A program made the position numbers and the translations under genes. A stretch of DNA of 32,279 nt, from positions 1-32,279 of the forward strand of contig RFFQ01000105.1 of NCBI GenBank assembly GCA_003697105.1, read 5' to 3'. Source of the DNA: Gemmatimonadota bacterium. GTDB taxonomy: Bacteria > 4572-55 > J002. The notes under the pieces are model-generated. The model saw nothing but the letters and a program-made list of their open reading frames with translations. It had not been told where the DNA came from and made no database searches. Below are positions 1 to 8,493 of this stretch, piece after piece (position 1 is the stretch's first letter; the number at the start of each line of letters is the position of its first letter).

Positions 1-489
1 CGCTAAAAACTCGTCTTCCAGCGCCGGTTGTTCACTCTCCGCTGCCAGAAATTCATCTTCCAGCGCCGGTTGTTCTGCCTCCGCTGTTAAAAACTCATCT
101 TCCAAAGCCAGGGGCTCGCTTTCCACCGCTAAAAACTCATCTTCCAGTGCCGGTTGTTCTGCCTCCGCTGCCAGAAATTCATCTTCCAGTGCCGGTTGCG
201 CCGCTTCCACCGGAGGAGCAGGTTCTGCCTCAAAAAACTCATCTTCCAGTGCCGGTTGCGCCGCTTCCACCGGAGGAGCAGGTTCTGCCTCAAAAAACTC
301 ATCTTCCAGTGCCGGTTGTTCACTCTCCGCTGCCAGAAATTCATCTTCCAGCGCCGGGGGCTCGCTTTCCACCGCTGGGGAGAGTTCGACATCGAAAAAC
401 TCATCTTCTAATAAAAACGAATCGTCTCCCACCGATTCAGTTACCGGCTCTGAGGGCGCCACATCAAAGAATTCATCCTCTAGTGGTGA
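1..489 (-). repeat. Acidic LEDEF(F/L) tandem repeat tract in the Hpt protein
   Basis: Read on the minus strand, ten copies of the motif LEDEF followed by F or L are visible, the last cut by the window edge. They are separated by 7-15 residues rich in A, E, P and Q; the common unit is 14 residues (42 bp) and two units are 20 residues (60 bp). The composition suggests a disordered acidic linker with regularly spaced aromatic/aliphatic anchors. The tract may continue to the left. Confidence 0.9.
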
Positions 490-3165
490 CGTGCTAGGTG
501 TTTGCGCCTGAACAGCATTCATCCATGCTTGAATTTGTTGGAGAAGTTGGGGTGCATCAATGGACATTCCTTCCAAACCGTCCACTAATTGCCCCAGTGC
601 TTGGGTAGCCTGTTCCAATGTTGGAAGATTAGCGGCGGTGATCGTCAGTTCACCCTCTATCGCACTTTTGATTGTGTTTCGGATGGCAGACGCCGCGTCG
701 GAAATCCGCTTGAGGTCCAGCATGGCGGCGGAACCCATCAAGGTATGCAACGCCCGTTGTATTTTTTCCAGTGGCTCAGAGTCTGTCAGGTTAGCTTGCA
801 ATACGACCAGTTGCTGTTGAACGGTTTCCAGATGGTCGCGGGCTTCTGCCAAAAAGAAACTGAGTACTTCCGGTGTCAACTGGGGTTCTGACGGAGGTGT
901 GACACCGGGTTCTGCGGGGAGAGGTGCCAGCGTTGGAGCTTGCCCGAGGGCGGCAAACCGGTCTCGAATCACCCCATAAATAGAGGGTTCATCCACCGTT
1001 TCACCTTCGAGTTGGCCCAGTAGCGTGGTGATGGTTTCTGCTCCATCCCGCAGGGCTTCCGCATAATCGATATCCAACATCAACGTACCGGACTCCACCT
1101 GTTTGAGGGTGTTCTCCATCAGGTCGGCAATGCGGGCGATATATTCTAATTTTTCGTGTTCGGCGCGATGTTTAATGGTAACTACCGCTTGGATGGCTTT
1201 GTGCAAAGCCGCCTCGGAACGTTGCATCTCATAGCGGGACATCTGGCCGGAAAACTCGCGAATCTGTTCCAAAAAGTAGCCCAATATGCTATCTGCCGGA
1301 ATGGCGGGTTTTGGTGGTGGCGGTGTTTCTATCTCATGTTCGACGAGCAGGTCGCCAGTTGGAGCAGGTACTGGCTTGGCTACTTCGAGATCGGTTGGAA
1401 CGGGCATTCCGATCATCTCGAAGCGTTCGCGCATGAGTTTCATAATTTCAACATCATCGACTCGCTCACCCGTCATAGAGGAGAGAAAGGTGATAAACGA
1501 TTCCCCACAATCGTGAAGCAAGTCTGTGACATCCGGGTTCAATTCCATCTCACCCGTTTGTAATTTCTCAAACAAGGCACGCACGATTGCCGTCAATTGG
1601 ACGAGTGACGTCATCTGAACACCTTGTGCCCCTTCATGGAGGTACGCCAAATGCTCGTAAATGGCATTCAGATTTTCCGGGTCGAGGGGGTTACCCTGAA
1701 ATAGTTTTTCCGAGTAGCCTTGCACGTGGGTTAATGCTTCAGACAAGAACTCACCCGGAGCGATGGTCGATGCGGTGGAAGCGGTCTCTTCCGGAGCAGA
1801 CATCGCTTCAAATGAGGGAGCTTCGGAGGCTTCTGGTGGGGTGATCAGGATATCCTCACCGGTGCCATCCAGAGTGATGAACGCTTTTCGGACCGTCGAA
1901 ACAACGTGGTCTGGATTGATCTCTTGCCCAGCAAGGGCGGAGAGAAGCGAATTTAGCCCAACTTTCACCTGTTGCATCGCTCGCGCCAACCGGTCATCAT
2001 AGATGCGCGTGCCATTTTTCAGATCATCCAGAATCGGGGAAAGAAGGTCACACACTTCCACGACAGCACTTTGATCGGCACGGATCGCCCCTTCTCGAAG
2101 TTCCGTAACATGCTGGATGGCGTTATCTAAGCTACTATCATCAAAAGGGTTATCTCGATACTGCTGGAGTTGATCCGTGAACATTCGCACAAAATTTAGT
2201 CCTTGATTCAAAAATGTACCAGTACCGGCATCTGCCGTACTAAAATCACCCCCGAAAACATCACCGGAAGGCGGTGCAGAGCCGGTTGGGGCGGGTGGCG
2301 CGGTATCTGCAGAAAAATCAAAAAAGTCGGTATCCATCGCCACGGGCGGGGTTTCGATTTCCTCCATAATATGAAGCGGGAGATCGCGCATTTGTTCCCG
2401 CAGGGCATCGATCAACGCGGCATCATCAACTTGTTCGCCCAATAAGCCGCCTAACATGGAAGTAACAGACTCCATCACATCCCGCAAGAACATATCAATG
2501 TCATCACGGAGCGAAATCATCCCCGTGGAGAGGGCATCGCTCACTTGGCGGGCAAAGTTTGCCAGCGTGGCAATGCTGTTCATACCATATTCTTGGGCAG
2601 AGTTTAATAACTGTGTCGCGATAACCTGCATTTGAGCGGCATTGTGGAGTTCGGTAGGATTTTCCCGAAGAGCGGCTAAAGTCTCGGTAAATTCCTTGAC
2701 GGAGGATAATATTTGTGGGAGTGCGGTATTTTTGCTGGCAGCACCGGCAGTGCCGGAATGCGCACCGCTAGTCTGCTGCCTGAGAAGTTCAAGCGTATGT
2801 TCCCGCACCTGAGCGGGGTTTACAGATAAGTCTTCACCCAGAGCATGTTCCATCAAACGGAGCATATTGTGCTGAACCTGAGCCATCACCCGAACAGCGT
2901 GGTCATCTGCCGGAATGTGTCCGTGCCGAATATGGGTGATATATGCCTCCAATTCGGCCATCACGTGTGCCACATCCGTGAAATTAAACGAATTGGCAGA
3001 TTCCTGAATTGACCGGCAGTTCGCTTCAATGTGTTCGATCAGTAGCATATCATTGGGTAAGGATTGCAACTGATCGAGCAACCCACCCAACTGCTCAATT
3101 TTTTCTTTTACTTCCACCACAAAGAAGCCAGAGATGAGGTCTGAGCCCTGATCCAGTTCAGCCAT
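1..3165 (-). CDS. ChpA/PilL-like multi-Hpt histidine kinase, N-terminal part (runs off left edge)
   Basis: Open reading frame of 1055 codons without a stop, from an ATG at 3165 to the window edge; the C-terminus is missing. About six helical modules of 110-150 residues resemble Hpt domains. Only the last (about residues 770-880) has a proper phosphotransfer motif, H807-T-L-M-G-S-A. The matching position in the earlier modules is not histidine. Several modules end in a similar 'GExVDD...R..F' segment, which suggests internal duplication. Proline/acid-rich linkers separate them, and the last about 160 residues are an acidic LEDEF repeat. In ChpA/PilL proteins such arrays precede a CheA kinase core and a receiver, which would lie beyond the window; in that family they control type IV pilus motility. 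The start is supported by GAGG upstream and by a promoter at 3259-3287. No stop or frame change seen. An FimL-like protein without a kinase core is the alternative. Confidence 0.8.
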   Translation of the reverse strand, partial: MAELDQGSDLISGFFVVEVKEKIEQLGGLLDQLQSLPNDMLLIEHIEANCRSIQESANSFNFTDVAHVMAELEAYITHIRHGHIPADDHAVRVMAQVQHNMLRLMEHALGEDLSVNPAQVREHTLELLRQQTSGAHSGTAGAASKNTALPQILSSVKEFTETLAALRENPTELHNAAQMQVIATQLLNSAQEYGMNSIATLANFARQVSDALSTGMISLRDDIDMFLRDVMESVTSMLGGLLGEQVDDAALIDALREQMRDLPLHIMEEIETPPVAMDTDFFDFSADTAPPAPTGSAPPSGDVFGGDFSTADAGTGTFLNQGLNFVRMFTDQLQQYRDNPFDDSSLDNAIQHVTELREGAIRADQSAVVEVCDLLSPILDDLKNGTRIYDDRLARAMQQVKVGLNSLLSALAGQEINPDHVVSTVRKAFITLDGTGEDILITPPEASEAPSFEAMSAPEETASTASTIAPGEFLSEALTHVQGYSEKLFQGNPLDPENLNAIYEHLAYLHEGAQGVQMTSLVQLTAIVRALFEKLQTGEMELNPDVTDLLHDCGESFITFLSSMTGERVDDVEIMKLMRERFEMIGMPVPTDLEVAKPVPAPTGDLLVEHEIETPPPPKPAIPADSILGYFLEQIREFSGQMSRYEMQRSEAALHKAIQAVVTIKHRAEHEKLEYIARIADLMENTLKQVESGTLMLDIDYAEALRDGAETITTLLGQLEGETVDEPSIYGVIRDRFAALGQAPTLAPLPAEPGVTPPSEPQLTPEVLSFFLAEARDHLETVQQQLVVLQANLTDSEPLEKIQRALHTLMGSAAMLDLKRISDAASAIRNTIKSAIEGELTITAANLPTLEQATQALGQLVDGLEGMSIDAPQLLQQIQAWMNAVQAQTPSTSPLEDEFFDVAPSEPVTESVGDDSFLLEDEFFDVELSPAVESEPPALEDEFLAAESEQPALEDEFFEAEPAPPVEAAQPALEDEFFEAEPAPPVEAAQPALEDEFLAAEAEQPALEDEFLAVESEPLALEDEFLTAEAEQPALEDEFLAAESEQPALEDEFLA
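181..300 (-). repeat. Exact 60-bp tandem duplication inside the LEDEF tract
   Basis: Bases 181-240 and 241-300 are identical by eye. Each encodes one 20-residue unit (LEDEFFEAEPAPPVEAAQPA). The flanking units are diverged 42-bp versions, so this pair looks like a recent slippage or unequal-crossover event that kept the frame. Confidence 0.95.
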
Positions 3166-3189
3166 TTTGTATTACCTCAATGTAATCAT

Positions 3190-3214
3190 AAAAAATCAGT
3201 CGCAACCATGCGAC
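3190..3214 (-). promoter_or_regulatory. Terminator-like hairpin in the leader of the Hpt gene
   Basis: On the minus strand GTCGCA-TGGT-TGCGAC (3214-3199) forms a 6-bp stem with a 4-nt loop. It is followed by TGA and six T (3195-3190), ending 24 nt before the ATG at 3165. It lies between the promoter and the gene, so it could act as an attenuator. A further GTCGCA copy sits at the predicted transcription start (3249-3254). The stem is short, so termination may be weak. Confidence 0.45.
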
Positions 3215-3258
3215 AGCTAAGAAAACATGGGCGATATGAGATATAAGATGCGACTAAT

Positions 3259-3287
3259 ATTTTAGCAAAGTACGGAAATATTGTCAA
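3259..3287 (-). promoter_or_regulatory. Sigma70-type promoter for the Hpt gene
   Basis: Minus strand: TTGACA (3287-3282), 17-bp spacer, TAAAAT (3264-3259). The predicted start is near 3252, giving a leader of about 87 nt. The -35 is a perfect match and the -10 differs from TATAAT at one position. Confidence 0.75.
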
Positions 3288-3435
3288 TTAGATTTTTCCA
3301 CTTCACCTAACGGTTTAAGTCTATTAGAATAACTGTATTATTTTAGGAGACCTACCGTATAATTCATTCACAGGCGGCTTCAACATAAAACAAAAGCAAC
3401 TTACTGAAAAATCAGTAGAAATGGGCAATTTTTTC

Positions 3436-3464
3436 TTGACTTTTCACACGGAATCCGATAGAGT
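3436..3464 (+). promoter_or_regulatory. Sigma70-type promoter for the NIF3-family gene
   Basis: TTGACT (3436-3441), 17-bp spacer, TAGAGT (3459-3464), with a predicted start near 3471. It lies inside the upstream extension of the open frame that begins at 3421, which argues that translation starts at 3529. Confidence 0.65.
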
Positions 3465-3528
3465 GATTTCATATTGTGTCCACTCATCATTTATCACCTT
3501 GAATTTATACGGCGATAGGGGGGTTTCC

Positions 3529-4281
3529 ATGCTTCGCGATACGCTTGTCAGTTATTTGGATGAATATTTACGCCAGTCGGAAATTGCCGATATTTCGCAA
3601 AATGGATTACAAGTAGAGGGTGCGGCGGAAGTTCACAAAATCGCCGTCGCCACAGATGCATGTTTGGAATCCTTTGAAAAAGCGCGTGACGAAAACGCCC
3701 AGATGTTATTGGTGCATCATGGCTTATTTTGGGGGCACCCCGTATTGATGACCGGACGCCATAAAAAACGATTTAAGGTATTGCTGGATAACGAAATTTC
3801 GCTATACGCCTCCCATATCCCGCTAGATGTCCATCCTGAAGTGGGGAACAACGTCCAATTAGCAAAAGAACTTGAGTTGACCGTCACCGGAACCTTTGGC
3901 GAATTTAAGGGAACCCCTGCCGCACTCTCCGCACGAATGCCGCGCCCCACCCCATTAAATGAGATGATCGAGATTCTCAATGATAAACTGAATACCACCG
4001 TCCATGCCACCGCATTTGGGCCGGAGACCATCCGCACCGTTGGGATTTGCTCTGGAGATGCCATCAATTTAGTGGAAGAAGCCGTTAATCTCAAACTCGA
4101 TCTATTCATCACCGGTGAAATGAGCCACGTCTTTTACCACACAATCAAAGAACGTGCGATGAACGTGATCTACGCCGGACATTATGCCACCGAAACTCTC
4201 GGCGTACGAGCTTTAGCAGAACATCTGGCGGAACGCTTCGGCTTTGAGACCGTGTTTATCGATATCCCCACCGGCATGTAA
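3529..4281 (+). CDS. NIF3/YbgI-family dinuclear metal-binding protein
   Basis: The 250-residue protein has the full set of family metal ligands: H63-H64 in VHHGLFWG, H96 and D100 in HIPLDVHPEVGNN, and H218/E222 in GHYATE. The family forms toroidal hexamers with two metal ions per subunit. It has been linked to GTP cyclohydrolase I-like activity or metal handling, but its cellular role is unsettled. The frame is open back to 3421, but I place the start at 3529: a G-rich Shine-Dalgarno (AGGGGGG) lies just upstream, a promoter lies in the extension, and 250 residues beginning MLRDTLVSYL fits the short form of the family. It is a single gene between a divergent and a convergent neighbour, probably monocistronic. 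Confidence 0.92.
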   Translation: MLRDTLVSYLDEYLRQSEIADISQNGLQVEGAAEVHKIAVATDACLESFEKARDENAQMLLVHHGLFWGHPVLMTGRHKKRFKVLLDNEISLYASHIPLDVHPEVGNNVQLAKELELTVTGTFGEFKGTPAALSARMPRPTPLNEMIEILNDKLNTTVHATAFGPETIRTVGICSGDAINLVEEAVNLKLDLFITGEMSHVFYHTIKERAMNVIYAGHYATETLGVRALAEHLAERFGFETVFIDIPTGM

Positions 4282-4286
4282 ACACG

Positions 4287-4305
4287 CCATGATGGCGGAT
4301 CATGG
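4287..4305. terminator. Hairpin between convergent genes
   Basis: CCATGAT-GGCGG-ATCATGG gives a perfect 7-bp stem with a 5-nt loop in the 33-bp gap between the NIF3 and tricorn-like stop codons. There is no strong T-run on either side, so it may only be a weak bidirectional terminator. Confidence 0.4.
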
Positions 4306-4314
4306 CTCATTGCC

Positions 4315-7300
4315 TTATTTGTCTTTTGGGAATGGGGGGACGGGGGGTAGGTTATATTCACCTTGAGTTTTCAATTCTTCCAAAATGACTTCAATCGCCG
4401 TGTCAAGTTGGTCATCGATCCCTAAAAATTCACGGTGGGGGTCGTTGTGAACTTCGATATCGGGGTCAACGCCGTAACCTTCGATAATCCATTCCCCTTC
4501 GGTACTGTACGTGGCGTTTTCCGGCTTGGCAAGGCGTCCCCCATCGATCAAACGAGAGGTACCATACATTCCCACAACACCCCCCCACGTGCGGGTACCG
4601 ATGAGTTTGCCCAAGTTATGTTTCCGAAATCGATACGCGAAAAGATCACCATCCGACCCCGCTAGCTCATCAACCAAACAAACTTTGGGACCCATGAGTA
4701 TCGCCTCCGGTGATGGGCTGGGCATCCCGTTACGGGGATAACGGATGACCTCCAATTCCCGCCGTAACCGTTCAATAATCATCGGCGAAACATTGCCGCC
4801 ACCATTGCCCCGCACATCTACAATCAACGCTTTTTTATGGAGTTGCGGGTAAAAGTATTTAGCAAATTCAATCAAGCCGCGTCGCCCCATATCCGGCAGA
4901 TGAATGTAACCCACTTTGCCTTCCGTTGCTTCATTAACATGGCGGATGTTCCCCTCAACCCAATTGTAATAGTACAAGTTATTTTCGTAACGGATGGGCT
5001 GCACAACTACCTCCCGTGCGCCGGCTTCGGTAGGTTCGCTGTTCACCGTTAAGGTGACCTGCTTCTCCACCGTATTCAACAACATTTGGTAGAGATTAAC
5101 CTTGTTTTGGGTGGAACGCCCATTGACCGCGAGCAGATAATCCCCCTCATTTACCTCCACACCAACCTCCGTTAGGGGTGAACGCAACGGGGGATTCCAA
5201 TTTTGCCCAGCTAAAATTTTATCAATTTGATAATAACCGGATGCGGCATCAAACCGAACATGTGCCCCCAATAACCCAACGGGAACAGATTTGGGTTGGG
5301 GTGAATCCCCGCCCCATACATACGTATGACTGGTGTTGAGTTCACCGATCATCTCACCGATAATGTAGGTCAAATCGGCACGGTGATTGACATGATCCAC
5401 CAACGGTTGGTATTTGTTGCGTACCGCTTCCCACGGGACACCGTGCATCCCGGGGTCGTAAAAATGCTCGCGCATAATGCGCCACGCTTCATAGTAAATT
5501 TGTTGCCATTCGGCGTGCCGGTCAAGCGTCATCTCCATATCCGAAAGGTCAAGAGTATTCTCAAAATTAACGGTGCCTTTGGGTGCATCAATAATAGCGT
5601 ATTGCTGATTCCGGTTGACCAGCATTTTCTTGCCGTCGGCAGAGAGTTCAAAACCGTCCACCTCGCCTAAATGCTGCTCTTCTTGCTTTGCTAAATCGTA
5701 AAAATAAAGATGATTTTCATCCGTGTGCCGGTAATACCGGATGTAATAAACACCCCCTTTAGCGGGCGCAATCTGGCGATAGGTGCCGGCATCAACCGGC
5801 AAGCCAATCACCCGCTCCGAGATGCGCTCCGGGTCAATATCCACCGGCGGTTCACCGGTGAGGGTGGAATCCTCGATCACCGTCAAGGTCGTATCTTTTT
5901 CCGTGATGTCAATTGCATCCAATGGGTACGGTTCAGGTGGATTATTCTCCTTGACCTCCACCTCATCACTTTGGGGTTTGAAGGGCGAATCCGTGGCGGT
6001 TGATAGGGTTACCAAATAGACCTTTTGCATGTCCTGATAGGCATGATTCCACTCCGTCCAGCTATAAATCGGTTTGAAATCCCGATTTGAGATAAAATAA
6101 AGATATTTCCCATCGGGGCTAAATGCCGGTTGGGATGAGGCATACCACTCACTGGTAACCGGGTAGGTTTCACCGCTATCGACATGATACAAATAGACTC
6201 GTCCCATGCCGGCTTCCTCCTCTGGAGTGCTGTACGTCACCCAGCGGCTATCCGGCGACCACCCGTAATTCCAAAAACGCCACAACTTGGATTGCGCAAT
6301 GGTGGTGACCTCCTTTGTCTCTATATCCACCATTTTTAGCGTAAAATTCCGGTCTGCCCAGAGCAATTTTTGGCTATCCGGTGACCAGATGGGGGTGTAT
6401 TTGTAGGACCGGTCTCCGTGGGTGAGTTGCACCGGTTCACCCAATCCATCTTGCGAACGGATGTAAATTTCGTCTTCTTGGGTTTCATCGGAGATGTAGG
6501 AAATCCATTTGCCATTGGGTGACCACTTCGAATCACGCTCGTGTACGCCGGAGGTTTGGGTCAGGTTGCGGGTGGGACCGTGTTTGGCAGGTACCGTAAA
6601 AATTTCGCCACGTGCCCCAATCAAGGCACGCTTGCCATCGGGGGCAATTTCGTAATTGGTGATCCACTTTTTGACATTGATAATCTCCGCGCGCCCTCCG
6701 ATCCGGTCTTCCAGAATGGTGACCGGCACTTTAGCGGTCGTTTCGGTCTCCAGATCAAAGCGATAGATGTAGCCACCGTACTCAAACACGATGGATTGTT
6801 CATCTGCCGACGGAAACCGGATGTCAAACTCGCTGAATTCCGTCAATTGACGGGTTTCGAGGGTGTTCAGGTCATACACAAACAGATTCATCCGCTTGTC
6901 CGCCGTCCGGTCAGAGACAAAGTAGATACGAGTGCCAATCCACATAGGACTATGGTCATGATCCGCATTTTGCGTGAGGTTGACCGATTCTCCCGTAGCA
7001 AAATCAAAAATATAAATGTCATCCACCATGCCTCCCCGGTAACGCTTCCAAGTGCGGAACTCGATCATCCGTAGGGTATATGCCAACTGCGTTTTATCTG
7101 GGGAATACGAGCCATATGCCCCCCGCGAGAGTGGTAACGCCTCCGGTAGATGCCCTTCCATATCCACCAGATAAAGCCGGGAGCGGTCTGCATCATACGT
7201 CTCAAATGCGGAACGAAAAATCACCGTTTGATCATCCCGCCAACCCATTACCAGATTACCCGACCTCGATTCTGTGTACGTCAGGCGTTTAGGCACACCA

Positions 7301-7590
7301 CCGGTAGCAGGCATCACATAGACTTCACCGTTACCATCGTATGACCCGGTAAAGGCAATCTGGCTGCCATCTGGGGAGAATCGGGCAAAATACTCATACC
7401 CGTCATGGGTCGTCAGTTTGCGGGCAATACCCCCTTCTGCCGGCACAGTGTACAAATCTCCGGCGTAGGTGAAAATCAGTTGGTTATCATGAATCGCCGG
7501 ATAGCGTAGCAAGCGGGCGTCTTCCTGCGCGGTAACCCGGACGGCTACCAGACAGAACAAGATGAGAAACAACCGGGAGAATCGGGACAT
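4315..7590 (-). CDS. Tricorn-like protease, secreted S41-family peptidase
   Basis: 1091 residues with a signal peptide (about 1-21, ending VTAQ). It follows the tricorn layout: N-terminal PD40/WD40-like beta-propeller repeats to about residue 560 (many 'SPDG' turns), a linker and C1 region, a PDZ domain (about 770-860) and a C-terminal S41 catalytic domain. Tricorn active-site elements are visible: S-H in NTSHTYVWGG (about 752), S-D in ELAGSDGD (about 980) and a Glu in IIEGYGVDP (about 1035). By homology it cleaves peptides that enter through the propellers; the signal peptide puts it in the periplasm or outside, unlike the cytosolic archaeal enzyme. The ATG at 7590 has AAGGA upstream. No break seen. 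It is the sole gene between a convergent gene and a terminator. Confidence 0.93.
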   Translation of the reverse strand: MSRFSRLFLILFCLVAVRVTAQEDARLLRYPAIHDNQLIFTYAGDLYTVPAEGGIARKLTTHDGYEYFARFSPDGSQIAFTGSYDGNGEVYVMPATGGVPKRLTYTESRSGNLVMGWRDDQTVIFRSAFETYDADRSRLYLVDMEGHLPEALPLSRGAYGSYSPDKTQLAYTLRMIEFRTWKRYRGGMVDDIYIFDFATGESVNLTQNADHDHSPMWIGTRIYFVSDRTADKRMNLFVYDLNTLETRQLTEFSEFDIRFPSADEQSIVFEYGGYIYRFDLETETTAKVPVTILEDRIGGRAEIINVKKWITNYEIAPDGKRALIGARGEIFTVPAKHGPTRNLTQTSGVHERDSKWSPNGKWISYISDETQEDEIYIRSQDGLGEPVQLTHGDRSYKYTPIWSPDSQKLLWADRNFTLKMVDIETKEVTTIAQSKLWRFWNYGWSPDSRWVTYSTPEEEAGMGRVYLYHVDSGETYPVTSEWYASSQPAFSPDGKYLYFISNRDFKPIYSWTEWNHAYQDMQKVYLVTLSTATDSPFKPQSDEVEVKENNPPEPYPLDAIDITEKDTTLTVIEDSTLTGEPPVDIDPERISERVIGLPVDAGTYRQIAPAKGGVYYIRYYRHTDENHLYFYDLAKQEEQHLGEVDGFELSADGKKMLVNRNQQYAIIDAPKGTVNFENTLDLSDMEMTLDRHAEWQQIYYEAWRIMREHFYDPGMHGVPWEAVRNKYQPLVDHVNHRADLTYIIGEMIGELNTSHTYVWGGDSPQPKSVPVGLLGAHVRFDAASGYYQIDKILAGQNWNPPLRSPLTEVGVEVNEGDYLLAVNGRSTQNKVNLYQMLLNTVEKQVTLTVNSEPTEAGAREVVVQPIRYENNLYYYNWVEGNIRHVNEATEGKVGYIHLPDMGRRGLIEFAKYFYPQLHKKALIVDVRGNGGGNVSPMIIERLRRELEVIRYPRNGMPSPSPEAILMGPKVCLVDELAGSDGDLFAYRFRKHNLGKLIGTRTWGGVVGMYGTSRLIDGGRLAKPENATYSTEGEWIIEGYGVDPDIEVHNDPHREFLGIDDQLDTAIEVILEELKTQGEYNLPPVPPFPKDK

Positions 7591-7660
7591 GATACATCCT
7601 TTCTTAAATCGAAGGTTTGTGCTAACAAAACGGTGAGCATAAGGAAGGCAAGATGTTCAA

Positions 7661-7696
7661 TCAATAAAAACGGCGAGGGGGGTTACCTCCTCGCCG
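7661..7696 (-). terminator. Intrinsic terminator after the CsgG/FlgO-like gene
   Basis: Minus-strand transcript: CGGCGAGGAGG pairs with CCCCCCTCGCCG (7696-7671, 8 uninterrupted pairs plus 2 after one mismatch), followed directly by TTTTTATTGA (7670-7661). It lies 35 bases past the stop of the 7732-8382 gene and separates it from the tricorn-like gene. Confidence 0.8.
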
Positions 7697-7731
7697 ATAT
7701 AATTGCTATTGTACCCACGAACAACACCAAA

Positions 7732-8382
7732 TTAGTTTTGAACAGGCGTGCCGGAACTGCCAGCACCTTGTCCAAACAGATTTTCCACCGTGAATGCCAC
7801 TGCCACCAGCGCAATAATCCCCACCAAAATTTTTGCCTGTCCGGTCGGAATGTCGTCCCGGACATCCAATTGATTTTGGTACAAGACCTCCTGATTATCG
7901 GTTTGATGCACGGAAAAGGAGAGGTTGATCGCCCGGCGTTCCGGATCGGGCTGGACTTCTGGGTATAAAAAAGCATCGACGTCCAAAATATGACCCAACT
8001 TTTCCCGGTCGGTTGGGCTATCCAAGCGGCGGCTTTGCGGCGCGTCTTCCGGTGGCAGGTATTGCACTACCCGGCGAAGCATGTGATTATCCACAATCCG
8101 CTCAAATCTGCCCGAAGCTTCCAGAGACTTTAAAATCCGCGATTGAACATATTCATGATCATACTGGGTGGCTTGCCGTCCCTTGACACTCAGTAGGGCA
8201 ATACTGTTGATCTCATCTGGAATCGTTTCCACAAGATTCGTAATTAACGATTTAACCCCATCTTCCACAGACGGCAAGGTTTCATCTACCGGTTGTTGGG
8301 CAAATGCCGGTAAATGGAAGGTGCTGATCAGAAAAACTATCGACATAAAAACCAGAAATGATTTATTTTGATGCAAGAACAT
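7732..8382 (-). CDS. Secreted envelope protein, possible CsgG/FlgO/LpoB-like fold
   Basis: 216 residues. The signal peptide runs to about residue 28 (LPAFAQ). The middle (about 60-170) resembles the CsgG/FlgO/LpoB type: a beta strand 'INSIALLSVKG', a helix 'YVQSRILKSLEASGRFERIV', then 'LGHILDVDAFLYPEV', where FlgO-like proteins have 'lg..l.aDavl.G.v'. A hydrophobic helix near 185-203 could be a C-terminal membrane anchor, which is unusual for that group. The start has a textbook AAGGAGG seven bases upstream. It is single and ends at an intrinsic terminator. The fold is inferred from pattern only and I do not recognise a specific gene. Confidence 0.7.
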   Translation of the reverse strand: MFLHQNKSFLVFMSIVFLISTFHLPAFAQQPVDETLPSVEDGVKSLITNLVETIPDEINSIALLSVKGRQATQYDHEYVQSRILKSLEASGRFERIVDNHMLRRVVQYLPPEDAPQSRRLDSPTDREKLGHILDVDAFLYPEVQPDPERRAINLSFSVHQTDNQEVLYQNQLDVRDDIPTGQAKILVGIIALVAVAFTVENLFGQGAGSSGTPVQN

Positions 8383-8445
8383 TCGTCCTCCTTACATTGT
8401 GTAGTAAAATTGCCGTAAAATTGAGTTGGGGCGGAGAAGTTTTGT

Positions 8446-8474
8446 ACCCTAATGCGATCTGTAAGAAAACGCAA
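8446..8474 (-). promoter_or_regulatory. Possible promoter of the CsgG/FlgO-like gene
   Basis: Minus strand: TTGCGT (8474-8469), 17-bp spacer, TAGGGT (8451-8446), ending 64 bases before the ATG. Both boxes are weak matches; spacing and position support it. Confidence 0.35.
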
Positions 8475-8493
8475 GCTAAAAGTGAGTGGAATC

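Larger units (their letters stand above)
3166..3528. other. Divergent intergenic region of 363 bp
   Basis: Lies between the start codons of the Hpt protein (minus) and the NIF3-family gene (plus). It holds one clear sigma70-type promoter for each direction, a terminator-like hairpin in the minus-strand leader, and a small 6-bp hairpin at 3402-3417 (TACTGA/TCAGTA). The 3300-3400 stretch is AT-rich with no gene or recognisable RNA. Confidence 0.8.

Noticed and set aside
1-489. CRISPR-like or regulatory DNA repeats at the left end
   Set aside because: The repeats are in frame with the long minus-strand gene, have no unique spacers, and encode regular LEDEF units.
129-497. Short open frames on both strands within the repeat tract
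   Set aside because: They are out-of-frame readings of the same repeats (His/Trp/Arg-rich or Pro-rich products).
3421-3528. N-terminal extension of the NIF3-family protein
   Set aside because: It contains a good promoter and lacks a Shine-Dalgarno, and the extra 36 residues do not fit the family.
6541-7074. 177-codon plus-strand frame inside the tricorn-like gene
   Set aside because: Antisense shadow of the propeller-coding region, with no domain or start signals.
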